A stretch of DNA of 64,000 bases from an uncultured Roseobacter sp. (GTDB lineage Bacteria > Pseudomonadota > Alphaproteobacteria > Rhodobacterales > Rhodobacteraceae): the NCBI RefSeq assembly GCF_947495275.1, contig NZ_CANLYL010000010.1, forward strand, positions 62,001 through 126,000, given 5' to 3'. A program made the position numbers and the translations under genes. The notes under the pieces are model-generated. The model was not told the DNA's origin, ran no database searches, and saw nothing but the letters and a program-made list of their open reading frames with translations. This document shows, one piece after another, positions 31,091-40,160 of this stretch (its first letter is position 1; every line of letters starts with the position of its first letter).

Positions 31091-32581
31091 ATGCCCTATC
31101 GCCTGCCTGTTGCTGCTCCACGGATGTGCCGCCGAACATTGATGCGGTCAGCGCTCGCGTTGGGGGCTACCTCCATGGTCCCGCAATTGGCGCGAGCGAC
31201 GGCGTCCAAACCTCTTTACGTGGACGTGGCGGAGTGGGTGCGTGGCCTTGTAGGGGGGGTTCCGGGGCAATTGGAAGTGCTGTTTCCAAACGGATCAGAG
31301 CAAAACCTTGCGCCAATTGCATCTGCGTTTACCGAGATGACAAAAGTGAAGGTCAAGCTCCGCGGGGTTCCGGCCGAGAAGCTCAACACACAGATCGCTC
31401 TGGAGGTAATGGCCGAGGAACGACGCTTTGATGTTGCTTTGCCTGCAACCTACGGACTGCCTGACCTCGTGGCGTCAGACGTGATCCAGCCTTTGAACGA
31501 TTTTGCCGAAATCTATGAACCTGCCGATTTCAGGAGAGGGATTTTATATGACATTGGCGATCGCTTTGACGACAAGCTCTATGGTTTCCAGGCGGATGGC
31601 GATGTCTACCTCATGTTTTATCTTAAAGAACTTATTGAAAACCCTAATGAAAGAGCTGCGTTTCAGGATGCCTATGGAATGGAATTGGCAGTTCCCAAGA
31701 CCTGGGCGGAGCTGGACCAACAGATGGCTTGGTTTCACCGACCGGATCAGGATTTGTGGGGCGGTTTGTTACTGCGTAGTCAGGGGTATCTGGCTTGGGA
31801 ATGGTGGTCCAGGTTCCATGGTTATGGCATGTGGCCCTTCTCTGAACAGATGGAGCCTCAAATTGACGCCCCGGCGGGCATAGCGGCACTCGAAGATATG
31901 ATCCGGTCGAGCGCTTACTTGCACCCTGACGCGAAAAAGGTGCGTTTTACGGCGAATTGGGAGCTTTTCTCGCAGGGAAAAACCTACTGTAATATTGGTT
32001 GGGGAGGTGCGCAGAAGTTCTACAACGCACAAGGTTCGGCATTGCGCGGAAAGCTCTGTTACGGGCCTACACCAGGGGGAGAAATCGGAGCAGGCGGGAA
32101 ACCGGTGCCTATCCCATTTTTCAATTGGGGGTGGAGCTATGTCGTCAGCCGTGCCTCGTCCAGACCGGAAGTCGCCTATCTGTTCTCGCTTTTTGCATCC
32201 ACGCCCGAGATGTCGACACGAGCGGTGCGAGAAGCAGGGGGTTTCTTTGACCCGATCCGACCGGAACACTATGAGGACCCAGTCATAAGGGATGTCTATT
32301 CGGATGCGTTTCTGAAAGTGCATAAATCCAGCTTGAGAGGTGCGATGCCTGATCTGTTCTTGATGAATCAGCCGGAGTATTTTCGTGTGCTTGAAGAAGC
32401 GCTTGCGGATGCGCTTCGTGGCGAAACGACGCCAAGTGAGGCCCTTGTAAGGACCTCGCAGCTGTGGGAAATGATCACCAGTCGCGCCGGCCGATCAGAA
32501 CAAATTCGTCGCTGGCAAGAACTCAGGGCCAAGTATCCTACCGAGGTCGCCCGTCATCTGCGCGACGTCCAACCTAGCTAA
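31091..32581 (+). CDS. Periplasmic solute-binding protein (family 1), orphan
   Basis: A 496-residue extracellular solute-binding protein. The N-terminal RMCRRTLMRSALALGATSMVP with an RR pair looks like a Tat signal peptide. The mature part has binding-protein features: NLAPIASAFTEMTKVKVKLRG, NTQIALEVMAEERRFDVALPATYGLPDLV, then GKTYCNIGWGGAQKFYN and a hinge-like helical C-terminus. No permease or ATPase genes lie near it, unlike a transporter operon. Instead it precedes a soluble histidine kinase gene (78 bases) and is divergent from a membrane kinase with a large periplasmic domain, so it may serve sensing rather than uptake. Confidence 0.82.
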   Translation: MPYRLPVAAPRMCRRTLMRSALALGATSMVPQLARATASKPLYVDVAEWVRGLVGGVPGQLEVLFPNGSEQNLAPIASAFTEMTKVKVKLRGVPAEKLNTQIALEVMAEERRFDVALPATYGLPDLVASDVIQPLNDFAEIYEPADFRRGILYDIGDRFDDKLYGFQADGDVYLMFYLKELIENPNERAAFQDAYGMELAVPKTWAELDQQMAWFHRPDQDLWGGLLLRSQGYLAWEWWSRFHGYGMWPFSEQMEPQIDAPAGIAALEDMIRSSAYLHPDAKKVRFTANWELFSQGKTYCNIGWGGAQKFYNAQGSALRGKLCYGPTPGGEIGAGGKPVPIPFFNWGWSYVVSRASSRPEVAYLFSLFASTPEMSTRAVREAGGFFDPIRPEHYEDPVIRDVYSDAFLKVHKSSLRGAMPDLFLMNQPEYFRVLEEALADALRGETTPSEALVRTSQLWEMITSRAGRSEQIRRWQELRAKYPTEVARHLRDVQPS

Positions 32582-32659
32582 CACGCGCTGCTGTTAATGG
32601 TGTGTTCAGTGCGGGCTGCTAAGTTGCCAATTGACGTCAAAACCGAGGACGAAGCTCAC

Positions 32660-33403
32660 ATGAACACAAATGCCACATTGCGCGCATCCCAATCTTCATC
32701 CGCTGCGGAAACTTCGCTCGAAACTTCCAAGGAATTTGAAGATTTCATCTATTTGATCAGCCACGACGTGAGAAATTCCGTCCGAGCGTTGATTGAGCTT
32801 CCTCAGTGGATTGCCGAAGATCTTACCGAGGCAGGTGTAAAGATAGATGGATCCGTTGCGGAAAGCATTGAGTTGATGAACAAGCACACGGGCCGGTTGG
32901 ACAGAATGCTTGTCGACTTGCTGACATTTTCGCGTGTGGGGCGGATGCAGAATGTCGAAGACGTGAATATCGATGCCGCGTTATCGGAGGTTCTAGAGGA
33001 AATTCCGATGCCATCGGGTTTCACGGTCGTCCGCGCCTTGGATTGCGAAGTGGTGACGATCGGAGAGAGAGATATCATGACACTCATGACGGCGCTGATC
33101 TCTAACGCTGTTAAACATCATGATCGCAGCTTGGGCAAAATTGTGGTGTCGAGTTACCGCGACCGTGAAGATGTTGTTTTATCCGTGCGGGACAATGGGC
33201 CCGGCATTCCAGCGGGCTACCACGAACGCGTTTTGGGGGCGATGACGACTTTACGTCCGCGCGACGAGGTGGAGGGCAGTGGCATGGGGCTCGCGATCGC
33301 TCGGAAAATCGCACAGCTCTACGATGGTCGTATCTCAATCTCGGAAAACCAAGAGGGGCGTGGGACCACGATTGAAGTCCGATTGGCAGTTGGCAGCCCC
33401 TGA
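32660..33403 (+). CDS. Soluble histidine kinase
   Basis: A 247-residue kinase with no membrane segment. HisKA: EFEDFIYLISHDVRNSVRAL with phospho-acceptor H35; HATPase_c: NAVKHHDRSLGKIVV (N-box), RDNGPGIPAGYHERV (G1), TLRPRDEVEGSGMGLAIARKI (G2). The TLRPRDEVEGSGMG region is very similar to the matching segment of the membrane kinase on the other strand (TLKPRDDVEGSGLG), so the two are close relatives. No input domain is present beyond about 20 residues; the signal may come through partner proteins. Start ATG at 32660 with GAGG 11 bases upstream; an upstream ATG/GTG at 32597 is possible. Confidence 0.85.
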   Translation: MNTNATLRASQSSSAAETSLETSKEFEDFIYLISHDVRNSVRALIELPQWIAEDLTEAGVKIDGSVAESIELMNKHTGRLDRMLVDLLTFSRVGRMQNVEDVNIDAALSEVLEEIPMPSGFTVVRALDCEVVTIGERDIMTLMTALISNAVKHHDRSLGKIVVSSYRDREDVVLSVRDNGPGIPAGYHERVLGAMTTLRPRDEVEGSGMGLAIARKIAQLYDGRISISENQEGRGTTIEVRLAVGSP

Positions 33404-33479
33404 GTATCCCTAACAAAAATCTTGGTCGACGGATTCATGTAAGTGGTTGGCCTTTATTCAAACAGATATCAAAGGCAGA

Positions 33480-33971
33480 ATGCCTATGTACATTGACACC
33501 CAGTTCTCAACCGTTGCGGCATTCGCTGCGTCACGTGCGTCCGTCAGGACCTTGATACTTGATGATTGCGCCTTTGACAGAGCTCGCTTGCGGCGATCAT
33601 TGTCCGAAACAAGTTTGCTGCTCGATTTGGAAGAAGTTGCCAACCTCTCTCAATTTGAAGCAGCCCTGCGCACGGAAAGTTACGACCTGTTCTTGATCGA
33701 CCATAGGCTTCCGGTCGGGAATGGCCTTGACGCCCTTGCTGCCATTCGAAGGAGCCGGAGCGGTCTGGATGCTGCGAAGTTGATGATCACGGGACAAGTT
33801 GAACCAGGTCTTGAAGCCGCCGCACGGGAGGTCGGTTGCCAAGGTGTAGTGCCAAAAGACGAATTATGCAGTGATTATTTGGAGCCGATTATGTTCGACG
33901 CATTATTTGGCGCCAAATACGATCTGCTGGTTCAACGCAATCAGTCAGGGGAACCATCGCGCCACATGTAG
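33480..33971 (+). CDS. Single-domain response regulator
   Basis: A 163-residue receiver protein. Seen: TLILDDCAFDRARLRRSLSE (acidic pair near 28-29), phospho-acceptor D74 in DLFLIDHRLPVGNGLDAL, T104 in LMITGQ and K126 in GVVPKDEL. No output domain follows. The ATG at 33480 follows AAAGG; an in-frame TTG at 33447 is unlikely. It lies 76 bases after the soluble kinase, and the pair resembles the kinase-receiver pair on the opposite strand, suggesting duplication or a branched relay. Confidence 0.85.
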   Translation: MPMYIDTQFSTVAAFAASRASVRTLILDDCAFDRARLRRSLSETSLLLDLEEVANLSQFEAALRTESYDLFLIDHRLPVGNGLDALAAIRRSRSGLDAAKLMITGQVEPGLEAAAREVGCQGVVPKDELCSDYLEPIMFDALFGAKYDLLVQRNQSGEPSRHM

Positions 33972-34150
33972 CAAGATCGCTCCTCGTTGCTGTCAGTGTG
34001 AGCACGGAAGAGCGGCACGTCAATCTGAGCGATGCATGGCTGTATAAGAGGGCGTCAATCTGATTGCGCGCAGCAATGTGAAACCCGCGATAACTGAACC
34101 GTGACGCTTGGTGCCTTGGCGCAAGAAGACATTAGAGCTATTGCGGAAAG

Positions 34151-34999
34151 ATGCGCCTGATAATCCTGACGTCACTGACAATGATTGCTTTTGCAGCAAA
34201 TTCAATCCTGACACGGCTTGCCATTGATGGCGGTCACATTGATCCAAGCAGTTTCGCGTTACTCAGGGTTCTTGCGGGAGCCATCGTTTTGGGCATGCTT
34301 ATGACAGCTCGCGGTGGGCAAGTGCAATTTTTTCGGCGTGAACGCTTGATCGGCTCTGTAAGTCTGGCCGCTTACATGGCCGGGTTTTCTTTGGCGTATT
34401 TGACGCTGGACGCCGGGCTGGGGGCGTTGATCCTATTCGGTGTCGTTCAGGTTACGATGTTCGCGCATGGCGCACTAACCAACGCGACGCCAAAACCCCG
34501 GCAAATTGCCGGTGCAACAATCGCTTTTGGCGGGTTGCTTCTGGCGCTTTGGCCAGGGGCGGGCGGCCACTCTGACATTGTTGGCGCGTCTTTTATGATC
34601 ATCGCAGGATTGGGATGGGCCGCTTACACCATTTCCGGAAGATCCTCTCCTGATCCGCTTGCCGCAACCACCGCAAATTTCTTGTTGTGTTTGCCTTTTC
34701 TGGCAATCGTTTTGGTTGGTTTGGCTGCGCGAACAACGGCCACCGGCGTAGCTCTGGCCATTCTGTGCGGCGGGGTGACTTCGGGACTTGGATATGCACT
34801 CTGGTACTCTGTACTACCAAGACTACAGCAAAGTTCCGCGGCGGTTATTCAACTCAGCGTGCCGATAATTTCGTTGATCGGGGGCGCCTTGATACTTGGG
34901 GAGGTCATCACTCCCTTGATTGCGGCTGCCACATTGCTGGTTATCGGTGGGATCGCAATTGCGGTCACAGCACAATCGGCTCAAGCGCGTCGTAGCTGA
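34151..34999 (+). CDS. DMT-family (EamA) membrane exporter
   Basis: A 282-residue protein with about ten hydrophobic helices in two EamA repeats (about 1-135 and 140-275), as in drug/metabolite transporters. Seen: AANSILTRLAIDGGHIDPSSFALLRVLAGAIVLG in repeat one and GWAAYTISGRSSPDPL, QQSSAAVIQLSVPIISLIGGALILGE in repeat two. Substrate unknown. Its end overlaps the convergent NUDIX gene by 35 bases. No regulator adjoins it. Confidence 0.88.
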   Translation: MRLIILTSLTMIAFAANSILTRLAIDGGHIDPSSFALLRVLAGAIVLGMLMTARGGQVQFFRRERLIGSVSLAAYMAGFSLAYLTLDAGLGALILFGVVQVTMFAHGALTNATPKPRQIAGATIAFGGLLLALWPGAGGHSDIVGASFMIIAGLGWAAYTISGRSSPDPLAATTANFLLCLPFLAIVLVGLAARTTATGVALAILCGGVTSGLGYALWYSVLPRLQQSSAAVIQLSVPIISLIGGALILGEVITPLIAAATLLVIGGIAIAVTAQSAQARRS

Positions 35000-35420
35000 G
35001 CGCGTGGTCATTTTCGAATGCGATGATGGCCAGGCTGTCGGGTTTGACGTTTAGGTCAGATATTTCGTGTTCACTGGCCCAGATGTGATCTGAGACGATC
35101 TTTTCAGGGTCTTGCCAGTCTTCCGGTATCGTCGCTGCCCCCACTATAGCGCATCTGAAAAAGACCTCGACTTGATGAAAGCTACTGCGGGGATCATAAA
35201 ACTCATTGATCAGACAAGGCGCGCCAACGCGAACGGTCAGCCCCGTTTCTTCCCGGACCTCCCGGGCAAGATTGTCGGGCAATGAGGCCCCCGACTCGAC
35301 ACCGCCACCGGGCGCACAGAGCAAGGTACTACGCCCAGCGGGCCAAGCGTTGACCAGCAAAAGCCGATGTTTGTGCACAATTACCGCTCTGGTGGCCAGA
35401 CGAACAGGATTTGGTGGCAT
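34965..35420 (-). CDS. NUDIX hydrolase
   Basis: A 151-residue NUDIX hydrolase; the Nudix box GGGVESGASLPDNLAREVREETGL (first G at about residue 38) is complete (GX5EX7REUXEEXGU form), with the catalytic REVREET. Such enzymes hydrolyse nucleoside diphosphates linked to other groups; the substrate here is unknown. Start ATG at 35420 (MPPNPVRLATRAVI) was chosen as the family start; codons upstream in frame have no evident homology. It lies divergent from the lipase gene and overlaps the 3' end of the transporter gene. Confidence 0.85.
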   Translation of the reverse strand: MPPNPVRLATRAVIVHKHRLLLVNAWPAGRSTLLCAPGGGVESGASLPDNLAREVREETGLTVRVGAPCLINEFYDPRSSFHQVEVFFRCAIVGAATIPEDWQDPEKIVSDHIWASEHEISDLNVKPDSLAIIAFENDHALSYDALEPIVL

Positions 35421-35492
35421 ATTGTTCTGCTTTCTGTAAAAGCGCGTAACGTCAGACTGTTGTAAAGCGCCAAGGGGCATTATCTCAAGGCT

Positions 35493-36284
35493 ATGGATCA
35501 CTACGTAAACACGATTGTCGGGGCAGTCCTATTTGTTTTGGTCGCGGCCAGTGCCGAGGCGCGGTGTGCGGTTTTGCTTCATGGCCTGGCACGAACCGAA
35601 TTCTCGTTTGCGATAATGGAGGCCGCTTTGGAGGCCGAAGGCTACAAAGTCGTGCGCCCGGGATACCCGTCAACAGAGGCACCCGTTGCGGAATTGGTCG
35701 AGCGCACCATCCCGGACGCTGTTGCGCGTTGCGGACCGCGTGGGTCGGTTGATTTTGTCACACACTCGATGGGCGGTATTCTGGTGCGCCAGTGGGTTGC
35801 TGATACTGCCCCAGACCGGATCGGGAGGGTCGTTATGCTGGCCCCACCAAATCAGGGCAGCGAGGTCGTTGACGCGCTTGATGAGGTCGAAGCCTTTGAT
35901 TGGATCAACGGCCCCGCGGGCGCGCAACTGGGAACGGAGCCCGGTGATCTGCCCCGCCGCTTGCCTGCCGTTACATTTGAGCTTGGCGTGATTGCGGGGG
36001 ATCAGTCTTTGAACCCCTACTTTTCGTCCATTTTACCGGGCCGTGACGATGGTAAAGTGTCCGTCGCGTCAACCAGGGTCGAGGGTATGAAAGACCATCT
36101 TGTATTGCCCGTGACCCATACGTTCATGATGAATAATCCGCGCGTTATCGCCCAAACGATTTCCTTTTTGAAGACAGGCGCATTTGATCGATCTTTGACA
36201 TGGTTTGATGCTGTCTTGTTGCAGCTGGGCTGTCCGGATGGCAGTTGCGTCCCGGATGTAGGGGATTTCATTGGTAAGCCTTGA
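35493..36284 (+). CDS. Secreted lipase-like alpha/beta hydrolase
   Basis: A 263-residue hydrolase with an N-terminal signal peptide ([17 protein letters not shown]) and an alpha/beta fold. Seen: [14 protein letters not shown] (oxyanion region), [18 protein letters not shown] with the nucleophile serine in THSMGG (about 92-97), and a C-terminal [10 protein letters not shown] that probably supplies the catalytic histidine. The pattern is like triacylglycerol lipases and lipase-like esterases. It overlaps the next gene, phnM, by 14 bases, which implies coupled translation, although no shared pathway is obvious. Confidence 0.83.
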   Translation: MDHYVNTIVGAVLFVLVAASAEARCAVLLHGLARTEFSFAIMEAALEAEGYKVVRPGYPSTEAPVAELVERTIPDAVARCGPRGSVDFVTHSMGGILVRQWVADTAPDRIGRVVMLAPPNQGSEVVDALDEVEAFDWINGPAGAQLGTEPGDLPRRLPAVTFELGVIAGDQSLNPYFSSILPGRDDGKVSVASTRVEGMKDHLVLPVTHTFMMNNPRVIAQTISFLKTGAFDRSLTWFDAVLLQLGCPDGSCVPDVGDFIGKP

Positions 36285-37410
36285 TTTGACGGGGGGGCAG
36301 GTTCTCGGGCCGGAGGGCCTGCGTGCCGCGGACGTTTACCTATCGGATGGTCGGATTGTAGATGCCTCGGATGGGCGCAAAATCGATCTGAGCGGATTTC
36401 TGGTGCTGCCGGGAATTGTCGATATTCATGGAGATGGATTCGAGCGTCATCTTGCCCCACGGCGCGGCGCGATGAAGCAAATGGCCGAAGGTCTGATCGC
36501 AGCGGAGGCCGAATTTGCTGCAAACGGCATCACAACGGCTGTTTTGGCGCAGTTTGTCAGCTGGGAGGGCGGGCTGCGCGGGCCGGAGTTTGCGGAGAAT
36601 GTGTTCGATGCGATCCGTCAAACGGCCCCAACGCTGGTCACCGATCTAAAGGCCCAACTACGATTTGAGACCCATCTGCTGGATCTCCACGCGCAACTAC
36701 CACAACAAATCGCCGACTGGGGTGTCGACTACGTGGTCTTCAATGATCATCTGCCGCATGATCGGTTGTCCCAGGGACGGCAACCGCCCCGCATGGTCGG
36801 TCAGGCGCTCAAGGCTGGCCGCAATCCGGATCAGCACTTTGCGATGATGCTCGGTCTTCACGCGCGATCCGCCGAAGTGCCACCGGCACTGGACCGTCTT
36901 TGCGCAGAACTTCGGGCGATGGGCGTTCGTATGGGCAGTCACGATGAATCCCGCCCTATCGACCGAGAGGTCTGGCATGCGCGCGGGGTCGACATTTCTG
37001 AATTTCCTGAAACGATCGAGGCAGCGGAAGCCGCGCGTTATAACGGCGAAGCGGTGATCCTTGGGGCGCCAAATGTCGTGCGGGGGGGATCGCATAAAGG
37101 CAATGCCTCGGCGGTGGAACTGATTTCGATGGGATTGTGTGACGCACTGGCGTCAGACTACCACTACCCAAGCCCCAGACGGGCTGCGCTGATGCTGGCA
37201 AAGAGCGGTATCGGGGATTTCGCCAGTTGTTGGCGGCTGATCTCGCAAGGTCCTGCTGACATATTAGGCTTGTCTGATCGTGGTGATCTGTCGCCGGGAA
37301 AACGCGCTGATATCGTGATTTTGGAGGAGAAATCTTACAGGGTTGCTGCGACGCTGGCGGCTGGGCAATTCAGCTACATGTCCGGAGAAATCGCAAACCG
37401 GTTCATGTAA
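36271..37410 (+). CDS. phnM: PhnM, alpha-D-ribose 1-methylphosphonate 5-triphosphate diphosphatase
   Basis: A 379-residue amidohydrolase-fold enzyme. PhnM removes pyrophosphate from ribosyl-methylphosphonate triphosphate in the carbon-phosphorus lyase pathway. Seen: [21 protein letters not shown] (metal-binding D-x-H), [48 protein letters not shown] and [16 protein letters not shown] near the C-terminus. The start is a TTG at 36271 after AGGGGA, because no ATG or GTG begins the conserved N-terminus. It overlaps the lipase gene by 14 bases. The rest of the phn operon is not in the window, so this copy is an orphan. Confidence 0.88.
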   Translation: MVSLDLTGGQVLGPEGLRAADVYLSDGRIVDASDGRKIDLSGFLVLPGIVDIHGDGFERHLAPRRGAMKQMAEGLIAAEAEFAANGITTAVLAQFVSWEGGLRGPEFAENVFDAIRQTAPTLVTDLKAQLRFETHLLDLHAQLPQQIADWGVDYVVFNDHLPHDRLSQGRQPPRMVGQALKAGRNPDQHFAMMLGLHARSAEVPPALDRLCAELRAMGVRMGSHDESRPIDREVWHARGVDISEFPETIEAAEAARYNGEAVILGAPNVVRGGSHKGNASAVELISMGLCDALASDYHYPSPRRAALMLAKSGIGDFASCWRLISQGPADILGLSDRGDLSPGKRADIVILEEKSYRVAATLAAGQFSYMSGEIANRFM

Positions 37411-37418
37411 AGCGAATC

Positions 37419-38486
37419 TTAGCCGCGTATTCTGTTTACATGGCCCATTTTCCGCCCCGGTTTGGTCTCCGCCTTACCATACAGGTGCAGCGCGCAGTTA
37501 CCCTCTTTTTGCAAGGACGGTACCCGATCCATGTCATCTCCGATGAGGTTTTCCATGGTAATGTCAGCGTGCCGGGTGCCGTCGCCCAAGGGTAGCCCAA
37601 CGACCGCCCGAATATGTTGTTCAAACTGATCAACAGCGCAACCGTTCTGAGTCCAATGACCGGAATTGTGAACCCTCGGAGCGATCTCATTGACGATCAG
37701 CCCGTCGGCCGTAACAAATAACTCAACACCCAGAACGCCCACATAATCCAATCTGTTCAGGATTTTCGCAGCCATCAAGACTGCATCTGTCCGTTGTCCG
37801 GCACTCAACCGGGCCGGGACTGTTGTGGTGTGCAATATTCCGTTTCGGTGCACGTTTTCGCCGGGGTCAAAACAAGCGACATCACCCTGAGCGCTTCGGG
37901 CCGCGATGACGGAGACCTCATGCGTAAAGGAAATGAACCCTTCCAGAACGGCGGGTTGACCGGCCATATCAGCCCAGGCTTGTCCAATGTTATTGGAGTT
38001 CTTTATGCGCGCCTGCCCTTTGCCATCATAGCCAAACCGGCGGGTTTTTAGGATAGAGGGCATCCCGATTTTCCCCACCGCAAGCTCAAGTTCTGCTTCC
38101 TTGGTCACATCCGCAAAGGGTGCTACGCGAAGCCCCAGATCTTGCAGAAATGTCTTTTCGATCAGGCGATCCTGACTGACCCGCAATGCCTCGCGTCCGG
38201 GCCGGATCGGCACAATCGCCTCGATCACATCAAGGGCCGTGGTTGGTATGTTCTCAAATTCATAAGTGACGACATCGACGTTCTGAGCAAATCGAGTCAG
38301 AGCCGCGGTATCGTCATACTCTGCGGTTGTCAGTTTGTGGGCGACATCTGCTGCCGGCGGGTTGGTTCCGGGCTCGAATATATGCGTTTTGAAACCCAGT
38401 CGCGCGGCGGCTACTGACAACATGCGCCCCAATTGGCCTCCGCCCAGGATGCCAATGGTTGCACCGATCGAAAGTGCTTCAGTCAT
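37419..38486 (-). CDS. purK: 5-(carboxyamino)imidazole ribonucleotide synthase
   Basis: A 355-residue ATP-grasp enzyme converting AIR and bicarbonate to N5-CAIR in purine synthesis. Seen: [22 protein letters not shown] at the start, [19 protein letters not shown] (about 154-162) and [27 protein letters not shown]. It overlaps the 3' end of purE by 8 bases, so both are translated together. Start ATG at 38486 is preceded by GAGG. Confidence 0.95.
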   Translation of the reverse strand: MTEALSIGATIGILGGGQLGRMLSVAAARLGFKTHIFEPGTNPPAADVAHKLTTAEYDDTAALTRFAQNVDVVTYEFENIPTTALDVIEAIVPIRPGREALRVSQDRLIEKTFLQDLGLRVAPFADVTKEAELELAVGKIGMPSILKTRRFGYDGKGQARIKNSNNIGQAWADMAGQPAVLEGFISFTHEVSVIAARSAQGDVACFDPGENVHRNGILHTTTVPARLSAGQRTDAVLMAAKILNRLDYVGVLGVELFVTADGLIVNEIAPRVHNSGHWTQNGCAVDQFEQHIRAVVGLPLGDGTRHADITMENLIGDDMDRVPSLQKEGNCALHLYGKAETKPGRKMGHVNRIRG

Positions 38487-38967
38487 CTGATGGCGCCTCT
38501 GGAATGGAAGCGGATAAATCGGCACGCCACTTATCAAGGCGTTTGGCCAGCGCTTCATCCTGCAAAGACAGGATACCTGCAGCCATCAAACCGGCGTTTG
38601 TGGCACCGGCGGCACCGATGGCCATGGTGGCAACCGGATATCCGCGTGGCATTTGCAAGATGGAATAGAGCGAGTCCACACCGGAAAGCGCCTTGGTCTG
38701 AACCGGAACCCCAATGACGGGCACGCGGGTTTTTGACGCCATCATTCCAGGCAAATGCGCGGCCCCGCCCGCTCCTGCGATGATGACTTGCAATCCCCGT
38801 TCCACGGCGGTCATTCCATAGTCCCACAACCGGTCCGGTGTGCGGTGAGCCGAGACAATCCGCGTCTCATAGCTCACATCCAGACTGTCGAGAAGGTCGG
38901 CAGCCTCTCGCATGGTGGACCAATCGGATTGGCTGCCCATGATGATCCCCACAGCGGGTCTGGTCAT
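38479..38967 (-). CDS. purE: N5-CAIR mutase
   Basis: A 162-residue class I PurE, which rearranges N5-CAIR to CAIR after PurK. Seen: [22 protein letters not shown] (about 6-27), [10 protein letters not shown] (conserved histidine region) and [15 protein letters not shown]. Length is typical. GAGGGGG lies 8-12 bases before the ATG at 38967. It is followed directly by purK with an 8-base overlap. Confidence 0.95.
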   Translation of the reverse strand: MTRPAVGIIMGSQSDWSTMREAADLLDSLDVSYETRIVSAHRTPDRLWDYGMTAVERGLQVIIAGAGGAAHLPGMMASKTRVPVIGVPVQTKALSGVDSLYSILQMPRGYPVATMAIGAAGATNAGLMAAGILSLQDEALAKRLDKWRADLSASIPEAPSDD

Positions 38968-39058
38968 GTGAAAGGCCCCCTCAGCCCGAATTCTGGAAGC
39001 GGCACTATAGCCAAACGCAGGCCTATGGCAATGCGGGTAAGTTGCCTGAAAAATCCGC

Positions 39059-39283
39059 TCAGGCAATGATGTCCGGTGTGAGGCGATCTTCTATCTGAGC
39101 GATCAGATCCTTCAGACGCAGTTTTCGTTTTTTGAGGCGTTGCAGGGTGAGTTGATCGCCCATACCCTTTTCCACGAGCGCTTGGATGGCTTCATCAAGA
39201 TCCCTGTGTTCGCGTCTGAATACTTCAAGTTCGACGCGCAGCACTTCGTCGGTTTTCATCGACAGATCGGTGGGGGCATTCAT
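39059..39283 (-). CDS. DUF465 (YdcH-family) small protein
   Basis: A 74-residue protein, mostly helical and charged. The segment [42 protein letters not shown] matches the DUF465/YdcH family, short coiled-coil proteins of unknown function. It lies 91 bases upstream of purE on the same strand, and shares an intergenic region with the divergent small heat-shock gene. Confidence 0.87.
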   Translation of the reverse strand: MNAPTDLSMKTDEVLRVELEVFRREHRDLDEAIQALVEKGMGDQLTLQRLKKRKLRLKDLIAQIEDRLTPDIIA

Positions 39284-39347
39284 GATGGCGTGATTCCGTT
39301 GCTTTCCTGCTTTCTATAATAAGCATTCACCATCCTACCGCCTAGCC

Positions 39348-39376
39348 CTTGCGTCGAAGCCGATTGCTACCCATAT
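39348..39376 (+). promoter_or_regulatory. Candidate RpoH (heat-shock) promoter of hsp20
   Basis: CTTGCGT (39348-39354) and CCCATAT (39370-39376), 15 bases apart, resemble the heat-shock sigma factor boxes (CTTG in the -35 and CCCATNT-like -10). They lie 67 bases before the hsp20 ATG. There is also an isolated TATAAT at 39315-39320 without a matching -35. Confidence 0.55.
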
Positions 39377-39442
39377 TTATAACACGGGTTGCCGATCCGG
39401 GGCCCGAACCTGACTGTCGCTTGGCTGATGAGGACGTGTCGC

Positions 39443-39856
39443 ATGACGAAAATGACTCTGGCTTCCTATCCCCATATGTTGGGGTTTGAACAGCTTGAAA
39501 GGCTTCTGGAACGCACCGCGAAATCCGGAAATGAAGGATACCCCCCCTTCAATATCGAACAAACTTCCGACTACTCCTATCGCATTACCCTCGCCGTGGC
39601 GGGTTTTGCTGAAAGTGATCTGTCGATCACGGTGGAAGATCGCCAATTAGTGATCCGGGGACGCCAAGCGGATGACAGCGAAGGTCGTGTATTTCTGCAC
39701 CGAGGCATCGCCGCGCGTCAGTTCCAGCGGAGTTTCGTTCTGGCCGATGGCGTTGATGTCGGCGAAGCCGTGATGGAGAATGGTCTGCTACACGTCGATT
39801 TGACGCGCGCCAAACCGCAAACGGTCGTCCAGACGATCAGCATCAAGAAAGGGTAA
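39443..39856 (+). CDS. Small heat-shock protein, Hsp20/alpha-crystallin family
   Basis: A 137-residue IbpA-type chaperone holding unfolded proteins. Seen: PPFNIEQTSDYSYRITLAVAGFAESDLSITVEDRQLVIRGR (start of the alpha-crystallin domain, about residues 33-73), FLHRGIAARQFQRSFVLAD and ENGLLHVDLTR, which is the conserved end of the domain. ATG at 39443 follows GAGG (39429-39432). It is paired with a DUF1150 gene 4 bases downstream and preceded by a candidate RpoH promoter, so a heat-shock response is likely. Confidence 0.92.
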   Translation: MTKMTLASYPHMLGFEQLERLLERTAKSGNEGYPPFNIEQTSDYSYRITLAVAGFAESDLSITVEDRQLVIRGRQADDSEGRVFLHRGIAARQFQRSFVLADGVDVGEAVMENGLLHVDLTRAKPQTVVQTISIKKG

Positions 39857-39860
39857 AGAC

Positions 39861-40085
39861 ATGGAACAACCATTTGAAACAGCACCGGCTGACAATCGGA
39901 TCGTTTACGTCAAAGCGGTAGATGTGACCGAACTGCCCTCTGAGGTTAGAGATCAGGCCGGTGATCTTGATCAGCTCTATGCGGTGCACGACAGCGATGG
40001 TCAGCAGTTGGCCCTGGTTGCTAACCGCAAACTTGCCTTTCAGCTGGCCCGGCAACATGACTACGCGCCCGTCGCGGTGCATTGA
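39861..40085 (+). CDS. DUF1150 family protein
   Basis: A 74-residue protein of DUF1150. Its core, DQLYAVHDSDGQQLALVANRKLAFQLARQHDYAPVAVH, is the conserved segment of the family. Members are usually found beside small heat-shock genes in alphaproteobacteria, as here (4 bases after hsp20), which suggests a role in the same stress response. No function is established. The pair ends in a terminator at 40117-40143. Confidence 0.88.
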   Translation: MEQPFETAPADNRIVYVKAVDVTELPSEVRDQAGDLDQLYAVHDSDGQQLALVANRKLAFQLARQHDYAPVAVH

Positions 40086-40116
40086 CCTGCGCCAGATGAA
40101 GTGAAATCCTTGGATG

Positions 40117-40143
40117 AGGCCGCAGAAACCTGCGGCCTTTTTT
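40117..40143 (+). terminator. Rho-independent terminator of hsp20/DUF1150
   Basis: Nine-bp stem AGGCCGCAG (40117-40125) with CTGCGGCCT (40130-40138), AAAC loop, then a T-run to 40143. It lies 31 bases after the DUF1150 stop codon. Confidence 0.9.
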
Positions 40144-40160
40144 GATGGGCGGGAGAGACA

